A DNA stretch of 64,000 bases from Vombatus ursinus (GCF_900497805.2 NW_020954610.1:35804835-35868834), one strand, 5' to 3'. Shown: positions 31,430 to 42,619, counted from the stretch's first letter. The notes: generated from the sequence alone by a model not told the origin. Translations and numbers: made by a program.

Positions 31430-31688
31430 AAGGCAGCTAGGTGGCACAGTGGATAAAGCTCTGTGTCTGGACTCAGACTTACCTTTATGAGTTCAAATCT
31501 GGCCTCAGACTTACCAGCTGTGTGACCCTGGGCAAGTCATTTAACTCTGTATGCCTCAGTTTTTCATCTGTAAAATGAACTGGAGAAGGAAATAACAAAC
31601 CACTCCAGTATCTTTGCCAAAAAAAACCCCAAATGGGGTCACAAAGAGTCAGAGATGACTGAAAAGACTGAAAAACAGAGTCAACAGA
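31430..31688 (+). mobile_element. tRNA-headed SINE with RTE-like tail (Mar1-like)
   Basis: Head AAGGCAGCTAGGTGGCACAG, tail GGAGAAGGAAATAACAAACC, CCCAAATGGGGTCACAAAGA, GTCAGAGATGACTG. Confidence 0.85.
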
Positions 31689-31962
31689 AGTGATTGAGTT
31701 TATTGAATATGGTCAGACCTGTACTTTCAGAAAACAACTGCAGCAGCAGTGTTAGAGGATGGATTCGATATAAGAGAGAATTGAGGCAAGGATAGCCATT
31801 GGGAAACTCCTGCAGTGCTCCTGGTGAGAGTTGATGAAGGACTGAAATAGAGTGATAGGAGTGTGAGTGGAGAGAAGGGGATGTATAAGAGAAATATTGT
31901 GGTGTTAAAAAGGACAAGATTTCACAACTGATTAGATGCACTGGGTAAGAAAGAATGAAGAG

Positions 31963-32113
31963 GAGCAGCTAGGTGGTGCAGTGGATACAGCAGTGACTCT
32001 GGAGTCAGGAGGACATGAGTTCAAATCTGGCCTCAGACACATAACACTCACTAGCTGTGTGATTCTGGGCAAGTCACTTAACCCAAATTGCCTCACCCCC
32101 CCAAAAGAAAACA
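31963..32113 (+). mobile_element. WSINE1-like SINE
   Basis: Head GAGCAGCTAGGTGGTGCAGT, body GAGTTCAAATCTGGCCTCAG, end AACCCAAATTGCCTCACC and an A-rich tail. Confidence 0.85.
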
Positions 32114-32141
32114 GAAAGTAGAAAGGCTTTCTGTTTTAAAA

Positions 32142-32306
32142 GGGCAGCTAGGTGGCACAGTGGATAGAGCAGTGGCCCTTGAGTCAGGAGGACCTGAGTT
32201 CAAATCTAGCCTTAGACACTTGACACTAACTGTATGACCCTGGGCAAGTCACTTAACCCCACTGCCTAGCCAAAAAAAAAAAAAAAAAGAAGAAGAAGAA
32301 GAAAAA
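32142..32306 (+). mobile_element. WSINE1-like SINE
   Basis: Head GGGCAGCTAGGTGGCACAGT, body GAGTTCAAATCTAGCC, end AACCCCACTGCCTAGCC, then a long A tail grading into AAG repeats. Confidence 0.88.
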
Positions 32307-32591
32307 GGAGAATCAAGAATCATGCAGAAGTTTAAGTTGAAACCTGATTGATTATAAGGATGGTGGTGCCCTAAAAGTAGGGAAATGAGGAATGGATTGT
32401 GTTTAGGGAAAAAACAAATGAGATCTGTTTTGGACATTTTGAGTTTTATACACCCATTTGCCACTCAGTTTGACATATCCAATTAACAATTGAAAATACA
32501 CAATTGGAATCCAGGAGAGACATACATTTATTCATTTAACAAACATTTATTATGATCAAAATAATCATTTTTTATTAATAATATTAAACAC

Positions 32592-33130
32592 TGCTCTGTG
32601 TTGTAGTGCAAAGAAAGTTGATATTGGAGTTGAGAAGATGGGCGTTCAAGTACTGCCTCTGGCACATACTAACTGGATGGCTGTGGGCAAGATACTTGGC
32701 CTTTTAGTGACTGCAGATAAGTGGCAGGCCATAAGTTGCAAAGGAGTAGCTCACATGTGTTGCTGAAAGGATTTGTCATATCAGGTGTTCCCCATACTTC
32801 CCATGTATAGAGGCAACTAAGTGGCACAGAGGATAGAGTGCTGGGCCTGGAATCAGGAAGATCTGAATTCAAATTCAGCCTCAGACACTTAATAGCTGTG
32901 TGACCCTGGGTAGCAAGTTATTTAATTCAGTTTCCTCAACTGTAAAATGGGGGTGTTAATAATAGCACCTACCTCCCAGGGTAATTATAAGGATGAAACA
33001 AGATAATATTTTTAAAGTGCTTAGCATAGTTCCTGGTACATAGTAGGTACTTAATAAATGTTTGTTCCCTCTCTTTCTTCCTCCCATCCTTCCTTCTTTT
33101 CTTCCCATACCAATGAAACCATAGGTCTGG
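32592..33130 (+). repeat. MIR/THER-type SINE, split by a second CORE-SINE
   Basis: The left part has GGGCGTTCAAGTACTGCCTC and TGGCTGTGGGCAAGATACTT, ending GTTCCCCATACTTCCCAT. The tail resumes TACCAATGAAACCATAGGTC after the 32809-33095 insert. CTTCCCAT occurs at both junctions. Confidence 0.6.
32809..33095 (+). repeat. full-length CORE-SINE nested in a MIR
   Basis: Head GGCAACTAAGTGGCACAGAG, body TGAATTCAAATTCAGCCTCA, tail AAAGTGCTTAGCATAGTTCC and GTAGGTACTTAATAAATGTT, with a CCTTCC-rich end. Confidence 0.75.
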
Positions 33131-33344
33131 AACAAAAACATCAATACCAACATTATTGTACATGGTGATACATGATGCCCTCTTTGCCCCAAGGACTCCT
33201 AAGTTTTGCAGAATAACATTATTAGTTGGGAGTGCCAGATTAACACCAACCCACCTATATGAAAATAAAGCCCATTTGAGGTGATGAAAAAGTTAGGAGG
33301 GGTCAGTATCGTTCCACCATCTCAAAGCCATAGATTTAATGTAG

Positions 33345-33535
33345 ACTCAGTCTGGCATAAGAGACCTCAGGAAGACAGGTTTAAGTCTTACCATCCAACC
33401 TCTGCTACTACGCTTGGCTAGTTACTTAACTTTTCAGTACCCCCAGGCATCTCTAAATTGCAAAGAAAGTGCCAATCTGCATTGGTAAAGGAAATTCCTT
33501 AAGAGAAACTTCGTACTCCAATACTACCACAGGTC
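33345..33535 (+). repeat. MIR/THER-type SINE
   Basis: Shows GAAGACAGGTTTAAGTCTTA, TTGGCTAGTTACTTAACTTT and GTGCCAATCTGCATTGGTAA. Confidence 0.55.
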
Positions 33536-33544
33536 CAACTAAAA

Positions 33545-33735
33545 TAAAAGATTTAGGGACCTTAGAAATCATTTCATCCAACAGGCCAGGTTTCACAGAT
33601 GAGACAACAGATGCCAAGAGAACTAAGTGACTTGTCCAGCATCACAAAAGTCATAAGTGACAAAGTCAAGACTCCAGCCTAGTGGCTTTGTTATTCCCAA
33701 CTCAGCCGCAATCTTCCATTACAATTCACCACATT
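33545..33735 (-). repeat. MIR3-type SINE
   Basis: Plus strand shows GGACCTTAGAAATCATTTCA, CAGATGAGACAACAGATGCC and GACTTGTCCAGCATCAC. Confidence 0.55.
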
Positions 33736-34019
33736 ATCTCCTATGAAATATATTCATACAAAAACTGGGAGCATGCAAATCAGTTTGATCTTTTTTTGTT
33801 AAATTATTACAATCAGGGTAAATTTTAATAGGGAATCCAATTATACAGCATCATTTATACTTTTTACATTGCTTGACTGATTTTCACATCGTATGACTGA
33901 TTTTTGCTAATTTTTCAAGGGTTTCTCTTGGGGTTGTGATGGGTATATGGTTTAAATTTTGCCAGTTTGTGATTCACCAGTGAGAGTGGATATGGAGGGT
34001 GACATTTTAAAGTATCTTG

Positions 34020-34205
34020 TGACAAAGGAGCAGAAAAAATGCACTGAACTTGGAATCCTAGGACCAATGGGTTTGAATCTTGCCTTTACCATACTTCCTA
34101 TCTCTGTGACCTTGGGTAAGTCATTTAACCTCTCTGGCTATTAGTTTCCTTATCTGCAAATGAGGCAATTGGACTAGATGACATCAGATATTCTGGCGAA
34201 TTTTA
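34020..34205 (+). repeat. MIR3-type SINE
   Basis: Shows TGGGTTTGAATCTTGCCTTT, GTGACCTTGGGTAAGTCATT and AATTGGACTAGATGACATCA. Confidence 0.6.
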
Positions 34206-34389
34206 AATTTGAGAAAGAAGAATCCTTGTATTTATCTCGAAGTTCTATCCTGGTGATAGTTTTATTCAATTGTTCTTAAATTTCAGACAAAATAAAGGTC
34301 ATGAATTGGGTACAGGATAGTTTTTCCCCCCTACTTTTCAACCAATTCTGTAGGAACAGACTAAGCTACACTTAGCTAATGGCAGGGGG

Positions 34390-34790
34390 AGGAGGGCTGA
34401 GGAGTAGCTGATAGAGCAGTGAAATTAAAGTCAGGAAAATGATTCAAATTCTGCTTCATTATCTGTAACTGTAGGCAAATCATAGGATAATAGATCAGAG
34501 AACTATAGCTGGAGAAGACCTCAGGGTCTTGAAGTCCAATGACTTAACCAAAGTCACACAAGTGGTAAGAATCAAAAGTGGGATTTAAACTCAGGTCCTC
34601 TTGGGTGACTTACACAACCTCTCTCAGCCTCAGTTTCTTCATTTGTCAAATAAGATAATATCTATTTTACTTGCCCACAGGGTTGTTATGTGAAGACCAT
34701 GCGACATAATACATATAAAGTGTCTTACAAAGGCACTTTAAGTTATTTTAATAATAATTTAATTTAATAATTTTAATAATTTGCAAGCTA
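34390..34790 (+). repeat. CORE-SINE, split by an antisense MIR3 fragment
   Basis: The sense head (AGTCAGGAAAATGATTCAAA) and sense tail (AGCCTCAGTTTCTTCATTTG, GGGTTGTTATGTGAAGACCA) are separated by an antisense unit at about 34480-34602 (GTCACACAAGTGGTAAGAAT, GGATTTAAACTCAGGTCCTC). Confidence 0.55.
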
Positions 34791-34794
34791 GCTA

Positions 34795-35620
34795 TTTTTA
34801 TTATTATCAACTCTCCAGATAAAAAATTTAGGTTAAATTTCACAGAACTGTGAGCTTAAGAATTCATTTAAAAATTACCATCACCATTATTACTGCTACT
34901 ATATTTTATTTATTTTGTATGGACATAGGTTCATTAAACAAAGAGAACAAACTATGTTAATATGCAGTTAAGAAAGAATGCTCTCATTGCAAGCCTTGTT
35001 TCTGTTCTTGCATTATTGTGCCAAAGGTTATTTTTTCAAAGCTTGACAGGCATATTCAAAAGGAGATACAGGCAAAGATTTTAAATTCCGCTCACAAAGT
35101 GCATCATTGTTAGCACACTTTTTTTTAATGTCATTTGAACAACATCTGCATAAAAAGTTTTTAGATTATGCAAAAATGTTATCATTCAACATTGGCCGCA
35201 GAATGTAAAAATAGGCATTCTTTTGTTCTGTCTGGACGTCTGCCTGCTATTGCCAGCTGTAAATGGATCTACATTGGACAAAGTGCTTTACATCACTTTC
35301 AAGAATTAGCAATGAAGAAGACAGCCAGTTTTGAAAAGATATGCTGTGTTCAACCAGAGGGCATGCTCTTTTATGTAAAATGAAGGTCTCTGCCAGCCTT
35401 CCTTCAGCCAAAGAGGAATTCCTCAAGGAAGCATTTTCCATGCTGAGATCAGCCTTGCTGCAAACTGTGATCTGTCTACATAATACACCAACAGCTGAGG
35501 ATGAAGAGTAAATGCTGACACAGGCATGAAACTCTCAAACATATCACCAATGCAAGTAAAAAAAAAAAGCCCGCCATACACTGAACTGATTTGTACTAAT
35601 CAAATAAAATTGATTAATAT
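34795..35620. other. intronic sequence, nothing recognised
   Basis: About 0.8 kb free of repeats that I recognise. A 71-codon plus frame at 35168-35383 has no known domain. Possible conserved non-coding DNA; undecidable here. Confidence 0.4.
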
Positions 35621-35624
35621 TCAC

Positions 35625-35850
35625 TAAATATTAGCTAACATTTATAGAACATTTTGCAAAACACTTCCTGTATAGTATTTCATTTTATGTTTACAACAAC
35701 CCAGAGAGGTAGATGCTAACATTATCCCCATTTTACGGATGAGGAAACTGAGGGAGAAAGAAGTTAAGTGATTTGACCACATTCACTCAGCTAGTAAGTA
35801 TTTAAGGCTAGATTTGAACTCGGGTCTTCTTGACTCCAAATATAGCAACA
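35625..35850 (-). repeat. full-length CORE-SINE
   Basis: Plus strand shows GCTAACATTTATAGAACATT, CCCCATTTTACGGATGAGGA, TCAGCTAGTAAGTATTTAAG and GATTTGAACTCGGGTC. Confidence 0.7.
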
Positions 35851-35934
35851 CGGAATAAAAAAAGTTCTAAATTCAAGCAAGTTTTTTCAGAGTTTTGGAT
35901 TAACCAGCAAGATCAAATATCTTCTTAGTCAAAT

Positions 35935-36110
35935 ATGGAAGCACACAGTGAAAAGAACGGAGTTCCAAGATCTGAGTTTGAATCCCAACCCTACCATGTA
36001 TTACATATGAAGCATTGGTTTAGTTATTTAAACTCTCTGGGCCTCAGTTTCCTCTTGTACACAATGAGGAGGTTGGAGTAGATCATGTCTAAATGCCCAT
36101 GATCCTTTGA
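35935..36110 (+). repeat. MIR3-type SINE
   Basis: Shows GAGTTTGAATCCCAACCCTA, TCTGGGCCTCAGTTTCCTCT and GGTTGGAGTAGATCATGTCT. Confidence 0.6.
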
Positions 36111-36224
36111 GAGCAAAATGAACCAGGTTCTTAAGGGAAGAGAATAGAGTCAAAGCCAATGATCCTTTTTTAAAACAGAGACAGTTTACTGACTAAAAGA
36201 GTTTAATAACTAAAAGAGAGACCC

Positions 36225-36432
36225 AGGAGTTTAGTGAGAACAGAGGCTACCTTGGAGTCAGGAGGACCTATATTCAAAACCTGTTATGTCACCTCATTGC
36301 TTTGTGACCAACCTCTCAGTGTCCCAGGCAACTATATAAGGCCATAGATTACACACAAATGAATTGCTGCCCAGCATCTGGTGGAAGGAGTTTTCATATC
36401 ATGAGTTCCTTGCACCAAAGAATTCACATTTC
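36225..36432 (+). repeat. MIR/THER-type SINE
   Basis: Shows TTGGAGTCAGGAGGACCTAT, GTGTCCCAGGCAACTATATA and AGTTCCTTGCACCAAAGAAT. Confidence 0.55.
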
Positions 36433-36594
36433 CAGACTGAAACAAAAACCAGGAAATAAACTCTAAATACCACAAAATGAGATGGTGCTATAATTGTGAA
36501 CGTACGGTAAAGAAACTGGAGGACAGCTTGTAAACAAAGGACAAAGAAACAACTTGAAAAAAAAAAGCAATACCAGAAGCAACATGGTGATGGA

Positions 36595-36760
36595 TTCAGA
36601 GCTAGGAGAAAACTAGTTTCCTTATCTGTAAAATGGGGGTTATAATAACACCTACCTTCCAGGGTTGTTGTAGGGATCAAACAAGATAAGTACTTAGCAC
36701 AGTACTTGGCACATAGTAGGTGCTATATAATTTGGCTCTTAATGTTGTTATTATTATTAC
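36595..36760 (+). repeat. CORE-SINE 3' part
   Basis: Shows TTTCCTTATCTGTAAAATGG, CACCTACCTTCCAGGGTTGT and GGCACATAGTAGGTGCTATA, ending in ATT repeats. Confidence 0.65.
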
Positions 36761-37099
36761 TATTATCTTATTTTTATAAATACTGTTAACCTGGGTTCTA
36801 CTCTTGTCTCTGTCTCAATTACATATTACGTACATTTCAATACAATTACATCTCTGACTCTTAATTTTGGGACCTTGGACAAATGGCTGTGAATCTCAGT
36901 TGTTTGTTTTTTAATCTCTTATAAAATGGATATAATAATACTTGTACTAATTACTGCAGAGTGTTGTTAGAAGGCAAGTATTTTGAAACCCTTAAAGCTT
37001 TCTTTAGGCTTTAAAGTGTCAAACATATATGAACTATTACTGTAACACCCCCCCCCAAAAAAGCAGTTGATCTATTACCAAATGAATTTTAAGGAGATT

Positions 37100-39650
37100 T
37101 TCCAATCCAATTTAGAACAATGAACATTTATTAAGCATTTACTTTGTATAAAGCTCTGTATAAAAATGGATTAGATGCAATCCCTCTTTTCAAGAAGCCT
37201 GCAATTCAAGAGGCAGAAGCATAAATTCATGAATAATGAGGATTCAGGGGAGAATGAGAGAAGTACAAAGGAGAGGTCTCCAAGAAAAGGGCAATGAAGA
37301 CATTTAAGCAGGCAAATATCAGATTCACCTGGAGGCCTTTGAGGAGTCAGGGAAGGCTTTATGGAAAATGTAATATCTGGCATTGGACTTGAAGGAAGGA
37401 AAGAACTTCAAACTATGAGGTTGAGGCAGTGGAGGATTTTATTTCAGGCAAAGGAGGGAGATAGGTTGAGCAAAGTCATGGAGATGAGAGAAGGCAGGAT
37501 GGGAAAAGAGAATGTAGAGTAGTGATATTTGGCTAAAATGTAGAACATATGAAGGGTTACAATATGAGATAAAGTCAGATAAGTTAGTTGGAGCCAGGAG
37601 GGCCCTGAATGCCAGGGTCAGAAATTTATGTTTTACAGGCAATGGGAAATCATTGGAGGTTTTTGAGTACAAAATGGTATAATCTTAATAGGATATTAGG
37701 GAGAAAACTCAGGCAGAGCTGTATAAGATGGATTGAAGAGTGACCAGACTAGAGGACAGAAAATCAGTTTGGAGGCTATTAATGTTGTCTAAGGGAAAAG
37801 AAATAAAGGCTTGCACAAGAATGGTTCCAGAGGGAATGGAGATGAGGGGTTGGATGCAAGAGATATTGTGGAATTAGAATTGCTAGGACCTGGCAAATGG
37901 CTAAATATGGAGGGGAGGGGTCAGAGAGAGAGACAAGGATAACTCAGAGTTCAATAGGTTTTAAACTTTGGGACTGGGAAGATCATATTGCTTATAATAA
38001 AATTAAAAATTTTAAAGCAGTTTAGGAGGAAAATGATAATGATTACTCACATGGTATTTTTGTTGCCATCAGAAAATACAACTCAAAATATATAAACATA
38101 TAATAAGTAATATTTGTAGAGTATTTTAAGGTTTGTGAAGAACTTTACAGGGAAGGATGAGTCTGAAAGAATATTTGAATTAACGCCTTCCTGACTCCAA
38201 GTCAAGCACTTTATGCCTCTAGATGTCATGAAACTAAAGCAGTTATTAAAGGTCCAGGGGGAAGTTGGAGGATTTGAGAAATCATCTGTATAGAGGTGAT
38301 AATTAAAGCCATGAGACCACCAAGGACGACAGCCCAGGGCAGAACTTCAGAGAACACTTGAGGGACTGGAGGAAGAGGAGAAGCCAGCAAAGCAGAGAGA
38401 GAACGAGCAGTCAGCAGTAAAGAAAGAGAAGCAGGCAAGTGTAGGAGCATGTAGGATCCTGGGTAGAAAAGGATGTCAAAAAGGAAGAGCCACTATCAAC
38501 TGACACAGAGAAGTTGTATACGTATGACCAGAAAAAAGACCATAGGCTTTGTCAATAAGCGAGTTATTACTGACCTTGCAGCTAATTATTTCAAGGAAGA
38601 GATTGAATTGTAAAGGATTGCAGAATAGGCTAGTGGTGAGAAAGTGGAGGTGGTGAAAGTAGATTTCCCTTGTTAAGAGTTTGATGATAAGATAGAGAAC
38701 AGAGAAACAGATAGGTGGAGGAGGAGGCATTGTAAAAGGATGATTTTTTTTAAGGAGAAATATAAACCTGTTTGTTGACTGAGGGGAAGGATGCAATAGA
38801 GAGGGGAAACTGAAGATGCTTAGGAAAGAGGATGATTGACAGTAGGATCACAAAGGAGGCAGGAAGAGAGGGAACCAGGAGTTCTGGTGGTCTGTCTGGT
38901 TTGAGTAAAGGGGAAGAAAGATCACTGCTTTCTCTGAGTCTGGAGAAAAAGGGTGAGGATATTAAGAACATTAGAGGAGAAGAGAAAACTTAAGGAAGTT
39001 CACATGGAGTAGCTTCAACTTTCTCAGTAAGATATGAATTGTGGTACTCATCTGCTGAGACCAAAGGGGATGGTGCAATGGTTTAAGGACAAAATAGAGT
39101 ATAGTGAAAGTATTGTGAGGAGTATATCAGACCATCAATAAGAGGAGACTGAAAGGATTTTTGTGTTTCAACGAAAGCCTTTGACATTAGTTAGCATAAA
39201 TTTACATTGGACCTAATCAGAAAGATTCTGTAGTTTTCACCTGCCGAATTCATAGGCTCAGAATTAAGAGTAAAGGAGGTAGGGGCCAGTCCAGACACTT
39301 ACTAGCTGTGTGGTCCTTGGCAAATCATTTAACCCAAATTCCCTCAAAAAAAAAAAAAGAGTAAAGGAGGTAGATGATAGGAGTTAACCAGGGTTGGGAG
39401 TTATCCTAATGAAAACAGTGGAAAGTCAAAAATGCAAAAGAGGACATTATGGATATGACTGACCATAAGGCCAAGAACGGAGAGGGAAAGAAAGTGAAGT
39501 CAGAACAGTCTTGTCAGACTGAGAGCAGGAAATCAAGGAGCCAAAGGTTGATGAGGGGGGAAGAATATGTATTACATGAATATAGGTGATTGTGTTCAGA
39601 GGGAAAATTCAGGGTTATGGAACAGTTTCTAGTAATACTGATATTTCACC
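37100..39650 (-). mobile_element. long L2-type LINE, antisense
   Basis: The 3' end comes first on the plus strand (AACATTTATTAAGCATTTAC). Antisense ORF2 text follows, such as GGGAAGGCTTTATGGAAAAT, CAGTTTGGAGGCTATTAATG (reverse complement of the LDYCNS region) and GATAATTAAAGCCATGAGAC. The ~2.5-kb copy is one of the longest L2 pieces here. Its frames are broken. A small truncated SINE sits at 39283-39357. Confidence 0.75.
39283..39357 (+). mobile_element. 5'-truncated WSINE-like SINE with perfect target duplication
   Basis: Only the 3' part of the SINE is present (GACACTTACTAGCTGTGTGG to AACCCAAATTCCCTC, then an A run). It is flanked by perfect 16-bp repeats AGAGTAAAGGAGGTAG at 39267-39282 and 39358-39373. 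Confidence 0.85.
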
Positions 39651-39831
39651 TCTCATATTATAGGATAATCTTCTAAGCCACTAGCCAAAACCAGAAGAAT
39701 ACAGACCCTATTAAAAATGATTGGGCCAAGCTTGCTTTTCGTAAAACCTAATCAACTGCAGAGATAGTCTGAAAGTTGATTATTGCCATGGTGGCCACAG
39801 TCTTCTGTAGAAAGCAAACAGAATATAAGCT

Positions 39832-40012
39832 TCCTCTGTGATTATCTCCAATTTATCCCGTATGTATCTCATTTCTACGTAGTTATTTGCTTGCTATCTC
39901 CCCATTAGACTGTGAGCTTTTTGAGAGAAGGAATTGTGTTTTGTCTCTCTTTGCATCTTTAGCACTTAGTATCTTCTGGCGTGTAATAGTCACTTAATAA
40001 GTGCTTTTTAAC
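39832..40012 (+). mobile_element. L2-type LINE 3' end
   Basis: Shows GTGATTATCTCCAATTTATC, CCCATTAGACTGTGAGC and TAGTCACTTAATAAGTGC. Confidence 0.7.
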
Positions 40013-40254
40013 TTGATTTTTTGAGTACAGAGACTTTTTCATTTTTGTATCCCTAATACCTACCAAAGTGCCTTAGGGATGGATACTCAGAACTCATCTA
40101 TGTTGCTTGACTTTTCATAAGATTTGCCTGAGATCAGTAATCAACCCTATTCTTTCTGGTGAGATGGAGAATCATCAGATCTTACCATTTGTCTCTAGGC
40201 CCTCCAAACTCACTGCTTACCAATGTAGTCTAAGGAAATTTGGGCCTTGCCTTC

Positions 40255-40441
40255 CACCCCATAGCTGAATCTTTAGAAAGGTTTAAGTGCTTCTCCATCT
40301 GCTTTGATACTAAGCTTTCTTTAATGTGTTGTCTCCTTTGAAAGCAGGGACTATCTTGCTTTTTCTAAATGTATCTCCAACACAGTGTTTGGCAAATAGT
40401 AAGCTTAGTAAACTTAATGGACGCTTTTTTATTCATTCATT
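40255..40441 (+). mobile_element. L2-type LINE 3' end with ATTC tail (inverted-pair arm)
   Basis: Shows TTGTCTCCTTTGAAAGCAGG, AACACAGTGTTTGGCAAATA and GTAAGCTTAGTAAACTTAAT, ending (ATTC)n. The last ~110 bases pair in inverted orientation with 41167-41275 at about 90% identity. Confidence 0.75.
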
Positions 40442-40984
40442 CATTCATTTATATGGGTTGGTTAAAATGAATTGAATTCTGGGTAGTCTTTGCAGGAGAA
40501 CTTGTGTGGGACTTTAGAAAAAACAAGATATTTACCTGCTTTTTTTTGAGGAGGAAGAGAAAGACAAATTACTGGGTGAGAAAGTGTATATATTCCTTTT
40601 TCTAACTCCATAAAGTCACAAGGAAATATTGCCAATCATGTTTCTGGCCTTAAGCCGGCAGGTACATCATTTTATTCTTATTTTCTTTGCACAAGATTAC
40701 ATTTAATTCCCATGTCTTCAATCATTATTCTACCTCAGCATTTTAAAGGGTTTATTTTTTATTCATCTTGTTTCATTCATCACATTCACATCCAGGAATG
40801 TTGCTGCCTTCATTTGAAACTCTGTCTTTCACTTACAGGGGTATGGGATTCAACTTCACCCTTGAAATGTCTTTAAAACATATGATGTACTATATGTACT
40901 ATACTGTATATATTTAAGATATTTGCTGCCTGGTCCTACTGACAAAATTCATTTTTAACTGACCCTAAGTCAGTGACCTCAGCT

Positions 40985-41107
40985 AGTCTTGAGTTCACTT
41001 TTGAGTGGAACTGAGTTAGTTATATAATTTCCTCTAGAGCTCAGTTACTTCATAAGGAGATTGGACTTAGATGCTGTCTATGGTTTCTTCCAGCTCTATA
41101 ATTCTGT
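40985..41107 (+). repeat. MIR3-type SINE 3' part
   Basis: Shows GAGCTCAGTTACTTCATAAG and GAGATTGGACTTAGATGCTG, ending TTCCAGCTCTATAATTCTGT. Confidence 0.55.
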
Positions 41108-41111
41108 CATT

Positions 41112-41410
41112 TCAGAACAACAAAATGGTGTGACAGAAAGGCATTAGCCTAGGAGTCAGGAGGCTTGAAATTAATGAATGAATAAAAAAACGTCCATTAA
41201 TTTTCCTAAGCTTACTATTTGCCAAGTACTGTGTTGGAGATACAACTAGAAAAAGCAAAACAATCCCTGCTTTCGAAGAGCTTTGAGAAGACAACCTGGC
41301 TGTTATACAATCTTGAACAAGCCATCTAACCTCTTTGGGACTTCTTTTCTTATAAAATGATTAAAAAAGATGATTTCTAAGGTCAATTCCAGCTTTGAAA
41401 TTCTATGACC
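41112..41410 (+). repeat. MIR3-type SINE interrupted by an antisense L2 tail
   Basis: The SINE head (GCATTAGCCTAGGAGTCAGG) and tail (AACCTCTTTGGGACTTC, AGGTCAATTCCAGC) are separated by 41167-41290, an antisense L2 3' end. Confidence 0.6.
41167..41280 (-). mobile_element. L2-type 3' end (inverted-pair arm)
   Basis: Plus strand reads AATGAATGAATAAAAAAACG, CTAAGCTTACTATTTGCCAA and CTGTGTTGGAGATACAACTA. It is the near reverse complement of 40331-40441. Confidence 0.75.
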
Positions 41411-41414
41411 CTTT

Positions 41415-42012
41415 GTCTACTTCAGTGTAAAGAACACTAAGGAATCAAAGATCAAAAACACATAACTAAATTGTCTTCTTATTGACTATACTCTTTTAAA
41501 ATAAAAAAACTGTGTATGAGAATAACTTGTAGAATTCCTTGATGGAGACTAATAGATAAGTTTCCTCCTGGTATAAAGCTTGGAAGAGTATATTGACATT
41601 CCCTTTCCAAATAGTCCACATTAGTTCATTTCCTTACCTCAAATTTCAGCAGCTGTCTCCTAGAAGCCATTGATCATGAACTTTAAAATAACATTTTTCA
41701 AAGGAGGCAGGGAAAGGTTTTTGTAATAAATGTAGGAAACAACAAACCAAAATATTTTTCTCCTTTTTTATTATTTATTATAAGAGATGGCTCTTAGGGA
41801 TGGAAAAGGGAAGATATATGGAGAAATTTATGGGACATAAAACCAAACATCAATAAAAATTATGATAAATATCCCACTGTTCCAAATAGTTTAGTTATGA
41901 GACCTGTACAAAGACAGAGAAAATAGAAGAGATGAAAATCCTTTCATTGTTGATGTTGGTAGATATAAAACAAGGGAGTAAAGACAGGGAGCTAGAATCA
42001 TTGTCTATGTCA
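41415..42012. other. intronic sequence, nothing recognised
   Basis: AT-rich, with no named repeat or exon. Confidence 0.4.
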
Positions 42013-42015
42013 TGA

Positions 42016-42574
42016 TGATGGGGTCTAGGGGTTAGGGGTCCTGGCACCCCAAAATCACAATACCCGGGTCCTGCCTGAAAGAATTCGACTCAAGCCTTCT
42101 TGCAGCCAAAAACAAAGTTTATTGAAGATTTGCCATATTAGCTAGACTCTTAAGGAGTCTGAGCATCTGTGGGCTATTGGCTAGATTGTAAAAATCTGAG
42201 CATCTTAATGGAGACAAGATGGACCTTATATACAGAAAGACCATGGGAGAGTGGCCAAGTAGTCCATGAGATAATAGAATTCCCAAGGGTGGGAAATGGA
42301 GCCTAGGTGGGACCAAGAGTGGGAAATGGCCTGGGGCCATAGGAAGGCAAGACAATGGCAGGAGATTGGGTGTAGTCACAATGAAAGACTAGTTGATGGG
42401 ACCACAGCCTCAAGGGAATGCCAGAGATTTGGCCTTGTGGGAAAGTCCAGGGTCCATGAGGTAATAGAATTACCAAGGGTGGGAAATGCTCTGGGGCCAG
42501 AGTTTTTCCTTTCTGGGGCTCAGATTCCAACTCCAGAGTTTTTCCTTTCTGGGGCTCAGATTCCAACCCCATCA
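42016..42574 (-). mobile_element. solitary retroviral LTR (fossil ERV)
   Basis: The 559-bp unit has inverted ends TGATGGGG and CCCCATCA (TG...CA). On the minus strand it has a TATATAAG box near 42228-42235 and an AATAAA signal at about 42117-42122 followed by a short U5-like region. The U3 side carries a tandem duplication (two copies of a ~35-bp unit at 42498-42565) and a second repeated unit (near 42265 and 42455). No gag, pol or env is adjacent, so it is a solo LTR. A target duplication is not clear. I cannot assign the family beyond an LTR retrovirus-like element; it is non-coding. Confidence 0.75.
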
Positions 42575-42619
42575 TTGAAGTTGAAAAATAAGAAAACCAA
42601 ATTGTTTGGATTTTTTTGT

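Larger units (their letters stand above)
31065..32510 (-). mobile_element. L2-type LINE, antisense, with three SINE insertions
   Basis: Plus-strand wording GGGATAGCCAGTGCAAAGGA, AGGATGGATTCGATATAAGA and GAAATATTGTGGTG is antisense L2 ORF2. On the minus strand 32249-32464 reads IKLKMSKTDLICFFPKHNPF, matching the L2 LNMSKTELLIF block. SINEs sit at 31430-31688, 31963-32113 and 32142-32306. Confidence 0.7.

Noticed and set aside
33997-34005. Minus-strand ATGTCACCC as the missing TMC1 start-codon exon (human begins MSPKK)
   Set aside because: The following bases encode Ser-Ile-Ser rather than Lys-Lys, there is no donor at the right place, and a short match like this is expected by chance.
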